In this document: piece by piece, positions 24,859 through 33,511 of the stretch
How positions within the stretch are numbered: the first letter of the stretch is position 1
Layout: each line of letters starts with the position of its first letter
Assembly (NCBI GenBank): GCA_036388675.1
Contig: DASVRI010000042.1
Coordinates: 62,001-126,000 of the forward strand
DNA length: 64,000 nucleotides
From: DASVUS01 sp036388675
Lineage (GTDB): Bacteria; Armatimonadota; Abditibacteriia; Abditibacteriales; Abditibacteriaceae
Direction: 5' to 3'
Notes under the pieces: model-generated
Told to the model about the DNA's origin: nothing
Databases searched by the model: none
What the model saw: the letters and a program-made list of their open reading frames with translations, nothing else
Made by a program: the position numbers and the translations under genes

Positions 24859-26373
24859 ATGGAAGATTCCCACCCGCCTCTTCTTGCCATGCGCGGCATC
24901 CGCAAAGGCTTTTCGGGTGTCCCGGTGTTGCACGGCGTGGACTTGACTCTGCACCGTGGCGAGGTTCTGGCGCTGATGGGCGAAAACGGCGCGGGTAAGT
25001 CCACCTTGATGAAAATCCTCAACGGCGACTACCTGCGTGATGGTGGAGACATTCTGCTGGACGGCCAGCCGGTCGAATTCAAGTCGCCGCACGATGCAGA
25101 AAGCGCCGGCGTTCGCGTCATCTACCAGGAGTTGAACTACGCGCCGGAGCTTTCCGTTGCCGAAAATGTGTTGATGGGGCATTTGCCACGCCGCTCCGGG
25201 CCGCTCGGCAGAGTCGATTGGGCGGAAGCGTTTCGCCGCGCTGCGGATATTTTGTCCGCCTTAAAAGCCGACATCGATCCGAGGCAGTTGGTCGGGCGGC
25301 TCAGTGTCGGCAAACAGCAGCTTGTGGAGATCGCCAAAGCTCTTTCCAGCAAGGCTCGCATTTTGGTGATGGATGAGCCGACTGCCGCCCTCACTTCGCG
25401 CGAAGTCCATTTGCTCTTCGAGACGATCAACTCGCTGCGTGAGCAGGGCGTGGGCATCATCTATATTTCGCACCGTTTAGATGAGGTAGAGCAAGTCGCA
25501 CAGCGCGTCAATGTGTTGCGCGACGGCAGAGCGGTGGGCGATGTGGCGATGGCCCAGGTGACGCGCGCCGACATTGTGCGGATGATGGTGGGACGCGAAG
25601 TGGAAGCGATTTATCCGGCCCGGCACGGTGTTCCCGGCGAACCGGTTCTCGAAGTCTCGCATCTGACGCGACCTCGCCATTTCGAGGATGTTAGCTTCTC
25701 GGTGCGGGCGAATGAAATCGTTGGTCTTTACGGGCTGCTTGGTGCAGGCCAGACGGAAGTGATTCGTGCCTTGTTTGGCTCGCCGCCTGCGGCATCCGGG
25801 CAAGTTAAAGTCGGCGGCACGGCGGTCAAAGTCGGTTCGCCGCCTGAAGCCAAACGTAACGACATTGGTCTGGTTTCGGAAGATCGCAAGCGCGAGGGCC
25901 TGGTGCTGGGCATGAGCGTGGCCGACAATCTGACGCTGGGCAACTGGGAAGCCATTTCGCGGCGCGGCGTCTTTCAGCGTCATCGCGAGCAAGAACGAGC
26001 AGCGCATTGGACCCAGCGCCTGAGTATTCGCGTGCGGCACGGCGTAAATCAGGCGGTGAGTACTCTAAGCGGCGGCAACCAGCAGAAGGTAGTCCTCGCA
26101 CGCTGGCTGGAAGCGGGCACACGCGTGCTGTTGATGGCCGAGCCGACGCGCGGTGTCGATGTTGGAGCGCGCGCCGACATCTACAATGTGCTTGAAGAAT
26201 TACGCAATCAGGGGCTGGCTTTAGTACTGGTTTCTACCGATATGGAAGAAGTGCTGGCCCTCAGCGACCGCATCCTGGTATTTCGACATGGACGCATCGT
26301 TACAGAGTTCGACCGCACCACAGCCACTCAAGAGACATTGCTGGCCGCAGCCGCAGGAGATTACCAAGCATAG
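24859..26373 (+). CDS. ABC sugar importer, double ATP-binding protein (RbsA/MglA-like)
   Basis: A cytoplasmic ATPase of 504 residues with two nucleotide-binding domains. Domain 1 (about 1-240) is standard: Walker A GENGAGKSTLMKIL, signature LSVGKQQLVEIAKAL and Walker B ILVMDEPTAA. Domain 2 (about 250-500) has the usual degenerate Walker A of this family (GLLGAGQTEVI), signature LSGGNQQKVVLARWL, but Walker B reads VLLMAEPTRGVDVG. The conserved Asp of L-D-E-P is replaced by Ala, while the following Glu is kept. This may weaken ATP use at that site. It is flanked by the binding-protein and permease genes. Confidence 0.93.
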   Translation: MEDSHPPLLAMRGIRKGFSGVPVLHGVDLTLHRGEVLALMGENGAGKSTLMKILNGDYLRDGGDILLDGQPVEFKSPHDAESAGVRVIYQELNYAPELSVAENVLMGHLPRRSGPLGRVDWAEAFRRAADILSALKADIDPRQLVGRLSVGKQQLVEIAKALSSKARILVMDEPTAALTSREVHLLFETINSLREQGVGIIYISHRLDEVEQVAQRVNVLRDGRAVGDVAMAQVTRADIVRMMVGREVEAIYPARHGVPGEPVLEVSHLTRPRHFEDVSFSVRANEIVGLYGLLGAGQTEVIRALFGSPPAASGQVKVGGTAVKVGSPPEAKRNDIGLVSEDRKREGLVLGMSVADNLTLGNWEAISRRGVFQRHREQERAAHWTQRLSIRVRHGVNQAVSTLSGGNQQKVVLARWLEAGTRVLLMAEPTRGVDVGARADIYNVLEELRNQGLALVLVSTDMEEVLALSDRILVFRHGRIVTEFDRTTATQETLLAAAAGDYQA

Positions 26374-26383
26374 AGGATGAAGC

Positions 26384-27382
26384 ATGACAAATCACGCGGA
26401 GCCGTTGCCTGGGGCTAAACCATCCAGCCCTTTGCGCGGAGCCTTCGACCGGATGAACTGGCAAGAGTCGCTGGGCCTGCTGACGATTTACGCCTTGCTT
26501 GTCGTTGTTCTCAGCCTGCGGTCGCCCTACTTTGCCAGCGTCAACAACTTCCTGAATATTCTGGTCGCCGTCTCAACCATCGGCATTATCGCGGTGGCGA
26601 TGACAATGGTCATTGTGTCGGGTGGTCTTGATCTTTCCGTCGGTTCGGTGGTGGCGCTGGCAGGTGTGGCAGTCGCCCAGTTGTCGCATCATATGGCGAT
26701 CTGGCCCGCTGTGTTGATTGGTTTGCTCATCGGCCTGGTCGTAGGTTTCATCAATGGTGTGATGATCACACGAGCCGGTATCAATCCGCTGATTGCCACA
26801 CTTGGAACTCTGTCGGTGGCGCGCGGTTTGTCCTTTGTTTTTTCCGGCGGTTTGACCCAGTCGATTGACGACGAAAGTTTTGCTTTTCTGGGACGTGGCT
26901 TTGTGCTGGGTGTGCCTTTTCAAGTCTGGGTGATGGCGGCGCTGTTTCTGCTGGCGCACTGGGTCATGAATTCAACCGTATTTGGCCGCTCCATCTACGC
27001 TGTCGGTGGTAACTCGCAGGCCAGTCGTTTGGCCGGTTTGCCGGTGACCCGTCTGCAATTGATGGTCTATGTGCTTTCCGGCTTGAGCGCCGCACTGGGC
27101 GGTGTGTTTCTGGCCTCGCAGCTTGGTGCGGGGGCGCCCGCCGCCGCAGCCGGCATCGAGTTGAGCGTGATTGCCGCCGTGATTCTGGGAGGCACAAGTC
27201 TCAGCGGCGGCAAGGGAACCATCGCGGGCACGCTGCTGGGAGTACTCATTCTTGGCACACTGAACAATGGCCTCACGCTGCTCAATGTGTCGAGCTACTA
27301 TCAAGAAGTGGCGCGCGGCATTGTGCTGCTGCTGGCCGTGGGCCTCGACCAACTGCGCCTGCGCCTAGCCAATCGCGATTAG
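26384..27382 (+). CDS. ABC sugar importer, permease (RbsC-like)
   Basis: A membrane protein of 332 residues of the branched-chain amino acid/ribose permease type, with about 8-10 hydrophobic segments. Typical pieces are MTMVIVSGGLDLSVGSVVALAGV (the G-G-[IL]-D-L-S-V-G motif), GFINGVMITRAGINPLIATLG, FGRSIYAVGGNSQASRLAGL and IAAVILGGTSLSGGKGTIAG. It begins 10 bases after the ATPase gene with a GAGGATGAAGC site. Together with the two genes before it, it forms a complete monosaccharide importer. A GAGTACTC copy lies in the coding region (27240-27247). Confidence 0.93.
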   Translation: MTNHAEPLPGAKPSSPLRGAFDRMNWQESLGLLTIYALLVVVLSLRSPYFASVNNFLNILVAVSTIGIIAVAMTMVIVSGGLDLSVGSVVALAGVAVAQLSHHMAIWPAVLIGLLIGLVVGFINGVMITRAGINPLIATLGTLSVARGLSFVFSGGLTQSIDDESFAFLGRGFVLGVPFQVWVMAALFLLAHWVMNSTVFGRSIYAVGGNSQASRLAGLPVTRLQLMVYVLSGLSAALGGVFLASQLGAGAPAAAAGIELSVIAAVILGGTSLSGGKGTIAGTLLGVLILGTLNNGLTLLNVSSYYQEVARGIVLLLAVGLDQLRLRLANRD

Positions 27383-27629
27383 GGCTTCATCAACGGACAG
27401 GTTCAGTTCTGGTGTATGAACCAGTCGTAAATGGTGGAAATATTGGTTTATGGTTCCCGCTTTAATATGCTGTGTAAAGAACAATTCATTGGGGAACCGG
27501 AAATAGAGTTGCTACAGGTTGCCGTCTTGTGCCGGCGATGCCAAAAATAGAAGGGACCAACGCAGATAAAATAGACCAACGCAGGTCGTCTGAGTACTCA
27601 TCCTGCGGAAAGAGTTATGGATTATAGAT

Positions 27630-29729
27630 ATGTCGAAACTTCCATCATCCTCGTCCTCGCCTGGCGAAGCTACCGAAACCACCGAAGCAATAAATCCTGT
27701 AATTGACGGCACGGCAGAGATCATTGAAGCTACACCACGCGACCGTGGCGTGACGCCGCGCGTTGTCGTGCTGAGTTTGTTCCTGGCGGTGCTCTTCGGC
27801 TGGCTTATCTCGCTGGTCGATTACAAATTCAGCAACACATTTCTCGGCGCAACTCACCTGCCGCCGGGAGCCGTGGGCGCTATTCTGCTCTTGCTGCTGG
27901 TTGTCAACCCTCTGCTGTGGGTGCTGCGCCGCCGTCATTTTTCGCGCAACGAAGTTCTCTCCACTTACCTCATCAGCCTCTTTGCGACGACTGTTGTGGG
28001 TATTGGAGGCAACAACTACTGGGTGTCCTTCATTCTGGGGCCGTTCTATTTCGGCACGCGCGAAAACACCTGGCGTGAGACGTTCAGCAGCATGCCGTGG
28101 TGGATGACACCGGCCCTGCGCCGTGACGGCACTTATAACACAGCCCTGGTTGACGGCTGGTTCAACGGCTTGCGTCCGGGCCAAACGATTCCGTGGGGCG
28201 ATTGGCTGGTGCCGCTGCTGGCGTGGGGCGCTCTTCTGCTCGCCTGCTTTGTGATGATGGGCTGCCTCAGCGTCATGCTGCGCTTGCAGTGGGGCGAGCG
28301 CGAGGCGCTGGCGTTTCCGCTCCTGCGCCTGCCGCTCGAACTCACCGAGGATGTTGACCGCAACGATTCCTACTCCATCTGGGGCCGCTTCTTGCGCAAT
28401 CCGCTTACATGGCTGGGCTTTGGCATTGCGGCTTTCATTCAGGTTCTTAACGGTCTGCACCTCTACTTTCCCGATGTGCCGCTAGTGCCACTGGAAATCG
28501 ACACCGGCCCCTTGTTCTCGGAGGCGCCGTGGAACCAGATCGGTTGGGCGCCGCTGCGGGTGTGGCCCATCGCGGTCGGTGTTTGTTATCTGCTGACGCG
28601 AGAAGTTTCATTTTCGCTCTGGTTCTTTTTCTGGGCGTTGAAGTTTCAACTCGTGGCAGCTTACTATCTGGGATATGTGCCGAGTACTCTGCCGCGCGGC
28701 ATCGGTGCCTGGGGCGGACAGCAGATCTTCCTGGTGTTTCAAGAAGTCGGCGCTTATCTGGCGATTGTCGCTCTGGTGCTCTGGACGGGACGCGAGCATT
28801 TCAAGTTTGTTGTGCGCCGCGCGTTCGGCAGAGAGCGAAGTTCGCCCCACGAAAGCCGTGAGGCTCTGCCTTATCCCGTGGCATTCTGGGGGTTCATTTT
28901 ATCCTTCGCGTTTATCATCGGTTGGACATTGTGTACCGGTATCGACCTGCGAATGGCTCTGGCTCTATGGGTTTCTTATCTCATTGTGGCCACCGTGCTG
29001 TCGCGCGTGATTGCCGAAACCGGCCTCTTGTTCGTGCATTCGAGTTGGCTGCCTCTGGGCGTGCTGGCCAACCTTTTCGGTGCCGGGCCAGGGACTGCTC
29101 TTTCACTGGCGCATGGCCTGGCACCGGCAACTCTGATTCAGGCGGCGCTGGTGGAAGATTTTCGTGGCTCGCTGATGCCGTCGTTTGTGCAAAGTTTCAA
29201 ACTGGCCGCCGACCGTGGTTTGAACAGCCGTGCTCTGTGGTGGCTTATTTTCGCGGTCATTATCATTGGACTGAGCATGGCAGCCTACATGAATGTGCGA
29301 TTGGGCTATGACAACGGCGGCCTGACAATGCAAAGTTGGATTGGCCGCGATGGGCCAAAGGTCGCGCCGAACAACCTGAGCGCCATGGCCAGTGGAGCCG
29401 ACAATGTCAGTATGGGGCACATGGTGTGGATTGTCTTAGGCATTGTCACGTTTCTTATCCTGACGTGGTGCCGTGGCCATTTCCTGTGGTTTCCCCTGCA
29501 CCCGCTGGGTTATGCGGTCGCCGTGAGTTATCCGATGTTTGTGTTCTGGCTGTCGGCGTTCATTGGCTGGGCCAGCAAAACACTTGTGACTCGCTTCTTG
29601 GGCACCGACACCGCACGACGCTTGAACGCTTTCTTTCTGGGCTTAATCTTTGGCGATGTAGCGATGATGCTGCTGTGGCTTGTTATTGATGTCTGGCAGG
29701 GACGCACAGGCCACAACCTCATGCCCTGA
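27630..29729 (+). CDS. Large multi-pass membrane protein, DUF6785/OPT-like
   Basis: A membrane protein of 699 residues with a Ser/Glu/Thr-rich cytoplasmic start (about 1-45) followed by some 12-14 membrane helices. Segments such as GVTPRVVVLSLFLAVLFGWLIS, REALAFPLLRLPLELTE and VLSRVIAETGLLFVHSSW resemble the large DUF6784/DUF6785 proteins found in Planctomycetota and Armatimonadota, which look distantly like oligopeptide transporters. The function is not established. Its place between a sugar importer and a glycosidase gene suggests transport of an oligosaccharide or related compound. A GAGTACTC copy lies 30 bases before its start, and another is inside (28682). Confidence 0.65.
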   Translation: MSKLPSSSSSPGEATETTEAINPVIDGTAEIIEATPRDRGVTPRVVVLSLFLAVLFGWLISLVDYKFSNTFLGATHLPPGAVGAILLLLLVVNPLLWVLRRRHFSRNEVLSTYLISLFATTVVGIGGNNYWVSFILGPFYFGTRENTWRETFSSMPWWMTPALRRDGTYNTALVDGWFNGLRPGQTIPWGDWLVPLLAWGALLLACFVMMGCLSVMLRLQWGEREALAFPLLRLPLELTEDVDRNDSYSIWGRFLRNPLTWLGFGIAAFIQVLNGLHLYFPDVPLVPLEIDTGPLFSEAPWNQIGWAPLRVWPIAVGVCYLLTREVSFSLWFFFWALKFQLVAAYYLGYVPSTLPRGIGAWGGQQIFLVFQEVGAYLAIVALVLWTGREHFKFVVRRAFGRERSSPHESREALPYPVAFWGFILSFAFIIGWTLCTGIDLRMALALWVSYLIVATVLSRVIAETGLLFVHSSWLPLGVLANLFGAGPGTALSLAHGLAPATLIQAALVEDFRGSLMPSFVQSFKLAADRGLNSRALWWLIFAVIIIGLSMAAYMNVRLGYDNGGLTMQSWIGRDGPKVAPNNLSAMASGADNVSMGHMVWIVLGIVTFLILTWCRGHFLWFPLHPLGYAVAVSYPMFVFWLSAFIGWASKTLVTRFLGTDTARRLNAFFLGLIFGDVAMMLLWLVIDVWQGRTGHNLMP

Positions 29730-29837
29730 TCGAGTGCGGCCTAAACGCGGGTGAAACAGCAGAATAGATCCTCCAGCGTGAAACACAGGAAGATGAGTAC
29801 TCGTGACGACAGGAAGAGCATCTCAAAGGAAAACGGA

Positions 29838-32423
29838 ATGCAAGAGTTAAAGAGGTGTCGCCACCAATGGATGCGCGTGACGGTTTTCGCGGTGATGAGT
29901 GCTCTAACTTCTGCATCATTATCTGTGCAGGCTGCATCTGTGCAAGCCGCACCGCCGCAACCTCTCTCCTTACTCGCTTCGTCCAAAGCGGTCGCATCAT
30001 TGCAGGTTAGCGCTAGTGCGCCGCTCACAATGTCGCCGCAAAGTGGAGTTTGGAATCTCTCGATTTATGACTCTATTTATCTTCGAGTACTCAATCGCGG
30101 TAAACAGCCGGTTACGGTGTGGGCACGGGCCGACAACGCCGAAGCCAAAGGCATTACCGATAGTTGCCGCACCGCCATGATGATCGAGCCGGGCAAAACT
30201 CAGACGATGCGCCTGCGCCTGATGCGCCGTCCACAAGACCCGACCTACGACCCGTTTAAGCCGTTCTACATGTACACCAAGAACATCAATGTGCGCGACG
30301 GCACGGTCGATCCTGCGGCTATCGCGCGTGTTGTGCTGTGGCAGGAGCCGGCGATTGCGGGCCAAAGCATCGTTGTGGAAGCGGTGACGGCGCAGGGCGA
30401 AGGTGTCACCGGGCCGGCTCCCTTCTTTCCATTCGTAGATAAGTATGGCCAGTATGTTCACACCGATTGGCCCGACAAAATTTACACCGATGCCGACTTC
30501 GCCGCCCGTCTGCAAAAGGAAAAAGCCGAGATGAGCGCTTATCCTGGCGCGCCCGATTGGGATCAATGGGGTGGCTGGAAGAATGGCCCAAAACAAAAAG
30601 TGACGGGCTTTTTCTACCCGGCCAAAGTGGATGGCAAGTGGTGGCTGGTCGATCCCGCAGGAAACCTGTTCTGGTCGTATGGCCCCACCGGAGTTGGTGC
30701 GGGCGGTGAAGGAACACCTGTCACCGGCAAAGAGCAATGGTTCACCGAATTGCCGTTGCCCGGCGGCCCTCTTGGAAAATACTGGGGCCAGGGCAAAGGC
30801 GCGCGCTACATGTATTACGAAGACGGCAAAGAATGGCGCTCCTTTTCTTTTGGCAGCGCCAACGCCGAGCGCAAATATGGCCCCAAATGGCGCGAAGCCA
30901 CAGCCGATTTCCTGCACCATCGCCTGCGCAACTGGGGTTTCAACACCATCGCTAACTGGTCTGACTCTGCCGTTTACATGCGTCACAAAACGCCCTACGT
31001 GGTTGCGATTCACTATGGCGGGCCACAGTTGGAGCACATCCCGGATGTATTCGACCCCGCATGGGAGAAAGCACTCCGCGCACGCATGGAGGAAGAGCGC
31101 GGCAAAACGGCGGGCGACCCGTGGAACATCGGCTACTTTGTGGACAACGAACTCGCCTGGGGCTACATGGATAAGGCGGAGATCGTGGTGCGCGGAGCGA
31201 TGCGCGCCGCGCCGAGTTCGATTAGCAAGCAGACTCTGGTGAATGATCTCAAAGCCAAATACAGCGATATCGCGGCCATGAATACCGCGTGGGGCAGCAG
31301 CTATGCTTCGTGGGATGCTCTGTTGCAAGCGCGCGAAGTGCCCGATGTGAAGAACCCGAACGTGCGCGGCGAAGACCTGGGAGCATTTGGACTCAAGTTC
31401 GCGGAGAAATACTTTGCCGCCTCGCGTGACGCCGTGAAGCGGGTCGCACCAAATAACCTGTATCTGGGCTGCCGCTTCCACGGACATATCGACACGGCGA
31501 TTGTGCAACTGGCTGCCAAGTATGCGGATGTCATTTCCTACAATGTGTATGAAGAACCCGGCAGCCGCTTGAATCGCTACATCGAGCCGATAGACAGGCC
31601 GTTTATCGTGGGCGAGTTCGGCATCGGCAGCGACATCGGACAGACACCATTTCGCGGCGACACGCTCAGCGAAGATCCGATGGCACGCGTTCGCGCCATG
31701 GAGAACTGGGTTCGCCGGGCCGCCGTGCATCCTTTGGTCGTGGGTGGACACTACTTCCAGTTCTCAGACCAGCCGATCACGGGTCGTGCCGACGGTGAGG
31801 CGGTGCTGCGCGGCTTCGTCAACACAGCGGATACGCCGCATTTCGAGTTGGTGCAGGCCAACCGGCAACTGGGCTACAACTTATATGCGATGCGCAACAC
31901 GGGCCGGGTGCCGACTCCGTGGACAAACCAGCCGATACGCGGCATGGTTGGTGTCGGTACGTGGAGTACTCAGGCCGAGTTCAAGGACATCAAAGTCACC
32001 AAAGGCAATCAAACGCTGTATTCCAGCGATTTCTTGAAGGGACTGCAAGGTTGGAAAACAACGCGCGGTAAGTGGGAAGTGGCCGATGGCGTTTTGCGGC
32101 AGACAGGAGCGGAAGCAGATGTGCGGGCGCTGATCGGTGATGTCCATTGGGACAACTACACTCTCACACTTAAAGCGCGCAAGCTGAACGGCAACGAGGG
32201 ATTTCTGATTCTCTTCGGTTCGCCGGGCGACGAGACCAAGAGCTGGTGGAACCTGGGTGGATGGGGCAACACGCAGCACGCGTTGGAAGTGCCCGGCAGT
32301 TCTTCACCTCCCGTGCCGGGTAAGATAGACACAGGCCGCTGGTATGACATCCGTATCGAAGTGCAAGGGCCAACTGTCAAGTGTTATCTGGATGGCAAAC
32401 TCGTGCAGCAGGCGACACGATGA
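29838..32423 (+). CDS. Secreted GH50-like glycoside hydrolase with C-terminal LamG-like domain, paralogue 2
   Basis: A secreted protein of 861 residues, closely similar to the product of 18250-20361 over its first 690 residues. It has a signal peptide (MQELKRCRHQWMRVTVFAVM and onwards), a binding-type domain and the GH50-like barrel, with Glu in Y-F-V-D-N-E-L and F-I-V-G-E-F-G. Unlike its paralogue, it has an added C-terminal domain (about residues 695-861) with SDFLKGLQGWKTTRGKWEV and WWNLGGWGNTQHALEV, a concanavalin-like fold often found at the end of arabinofuranosidases. ATG 29838 is chosen over 29751 because AAAGGAAAACGG precedes it and the signal peptide begins there. Its stop overlaps the next gene (ATGA). 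The extra domain may tether it to the polymer. Confidence 0.82.
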   Translation: MQELKRCRHQWMRVTVFAVMSALTSASLSVQAASVQAAPPQPLSLLASSKAVASLQVSASAPLTMSPQSGVWNLSIYDSIYLRVLNRGKQPVTVWARADNAEAKGITDSCRTAMMIEPGKTQTMRLRLMRRPQDPTYDPFKPFYMYTKNINVRDGTVDPAAIARVVLWQEPAIAGQSIVVEAVTAQGEGVTGPAPFFPFVDKYGQYVHTDWPDKIYTDADFAARLQKEKAEMSAYPGAPDWDQWGGWKNGPKQKVTGFFYPAKVDGKWWLVDPAGNLFWSYGPTGVGAGGEGTPVTGKEQWFTELPLPGGPLGKYWGQGKGARYMYYEDGKEWRSFSFGSANAERKYGPKWREATADFLHHRLRNWGFNTIANWSDSAVYMRHKTPYVVAIHYGGPQLEHIPDVFDPAWEKALRARMEEERGKTAGDPWNIGYFVDNELAWGYMDKAEIVVRGAMRAAPSSISKQTLVNDLKAKYSDIAAMNTAWGSSYASWDALLQAREVPDVKNPNVRGEDLGAFGLKFAEKYFAASRDAVKRVAPNNLYLGCRFHGHIDTAIVQLAAKYADVISYNVYEEPGSRLNRYIEPIDRPFIVGEFGIGSDIGQTPFRGDTLSEDPMARVRAMENWVRRAAVHPLVVGGHYFQFSDQPITGRADGEAVLRGFVNTADTPHFELVQANRQLGYNLYAMRNTGRVPTPWTNQPIRGMVGVGTWSTQAEFKDIKVTKGNQTLYSSDFLKGLQGWKTTRGKWEVADGVLRQTGAEADVRALIGDVHWDNYTLTLKARKLNGNEGFLILFGSPGDETKSWWNLGGWGNTQHALEVPGSSSPPVPGKIDTGRWYDIRIEVQGPTVKCYLDGKLVQQATR

Positions 32424-33241
32424 CAGAAGAAACGCAAAGCAGTTGTGGCGGAGCGACGATAGGCAACGTCAGGGCCACTGCCCACGCCGAAACGAGTACT
32501 CGAACATCTAATAATTCACCGCTGCGCATTGCCATGTGGTCCGGGCCGCGCAACATCTCGACGGCGATGCTGCGCTCCTGGGGCAATCGTCTCGATACTT
32601 CTGTGTGCGACGAGCCGCTGTATGCTCATTATCTTTGGGCGACACACAAAGAGCATCCGATGGCTGAAGAAGTCGTTGCGCATGGTGAAACCGATTGGCG
32701 CAAAGTGGTGGCCTGGCTGACGTGCGACATTCCACCGGGCAAGAGCATTTTCTATCAAAAGCACATGGCGCACCATCTGCTGCCGCACATCGGGCGCGAC
32801 TGGCTGGGCGATGTCACCAATTGCTTTCTCATTCGCCATCCAGCCGACGTGATTAACTCTTACATCAAGAAGCAGCAAGACCCGGCGGTTGAAGATTTAG
32901 GATACACGCAGCAAGTGGAGATTTTCGATTGGGTGCGCGCTCAAAAAGGCGTAACGCCGCCTGTCGTGGATGCCAGAGATGTGCTCCATGCACCGGAACG
33001 AATGCTGCAGCAACTGTGCGAAGCGCTCGGCATTGAATTCTCGCAAGCCATGCTCTCGTGGCCGCCCGGCCTACGTTCAACCGATGGAATTTGGGCCAAA
33101 CACTGGTATAGCGAAGTGCAAACCACGACTTTTTTTCGTCCTTATCAGGCGCAAGCAGAACCGGTTCCCGATCGTCTGCGGCCTGTGTGCGAGCAGTGTA
33201 TAAAGGACTATGAATACCTTTATGAGCATCGGCTAAGATAA
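32420..33241 (+). CDS. Sulfotransferase-like P-loop protein
   Basis: A soluble protein of 273 residues of the sulfotransferase superfamily, of a type different from the one at 308. It starts with a Ser/Thr-rich stretch, then RIAMWSGPRNISTAMLRSWG (nucleotide-binding loop), IFYQKHMAHHLLPHIGRDWL and NCFLIRHPADVINSYIKK (R-x-P-x-x-x-x-x-S, the 3'-phosphate site). ATG 32420 overlaps the stop of the GH50-like gene by 4 bp, which points to translational coupling. A GAGTACTC copy is in the N-terminal coding region. The substrate is unknown. A sulfotransferase coupled to a polysaccharide-degrading enzyme is curious, because sulfatases would be expected there. Confidence 0.78.
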   Translation: MTEETQSSCGGATIGNVRATAHAETSTRTSNNSPLRIAMWSGPRNISTAMLRSWGNRLDTSVCDEPLYAHYLWATHKEHPMAEEVVAHGETDWRKVVAWLTCDIPPGKSIFYQKHMAHHLLPHIGRDWLGDVTNCFLIRHPADVINSYIKKQQDPAVEDLGYTQQVEIFDWVRAQKGVTPPVVDARDVLHAPERMLQQLCEALGIEFSQAMLSWPPGLRSTDGIWAKHWYSEVQTTTFFRPYQAQAEPVPDRLRPVCEQCIKDYEYLYEHRLR

Positions 33242-33511
33242 CCGGGAAATTAAAATCGCCCAACTGCCTCAATCTCAAGACATACCACAACAATGTGTTG
33301 CAATCCATGAGCGCTTTTTTGGTCGAAACCAACGCTACCAACAGCAGTTGAAGGCGTGAAAGTTGCTTGAACCATGCAAACTGTTTGCGCTTTGCTCATG
33401 CCCTATACTCACTTGCTTGTCACCCTTTTGCGCTTTGTTGCCGGAGCGATGGCTCAGTGCGGAGCGATGACTGAGTGAGGTCAATCCTAGCCCGATGTGG
33501 AGAATGTTGCT

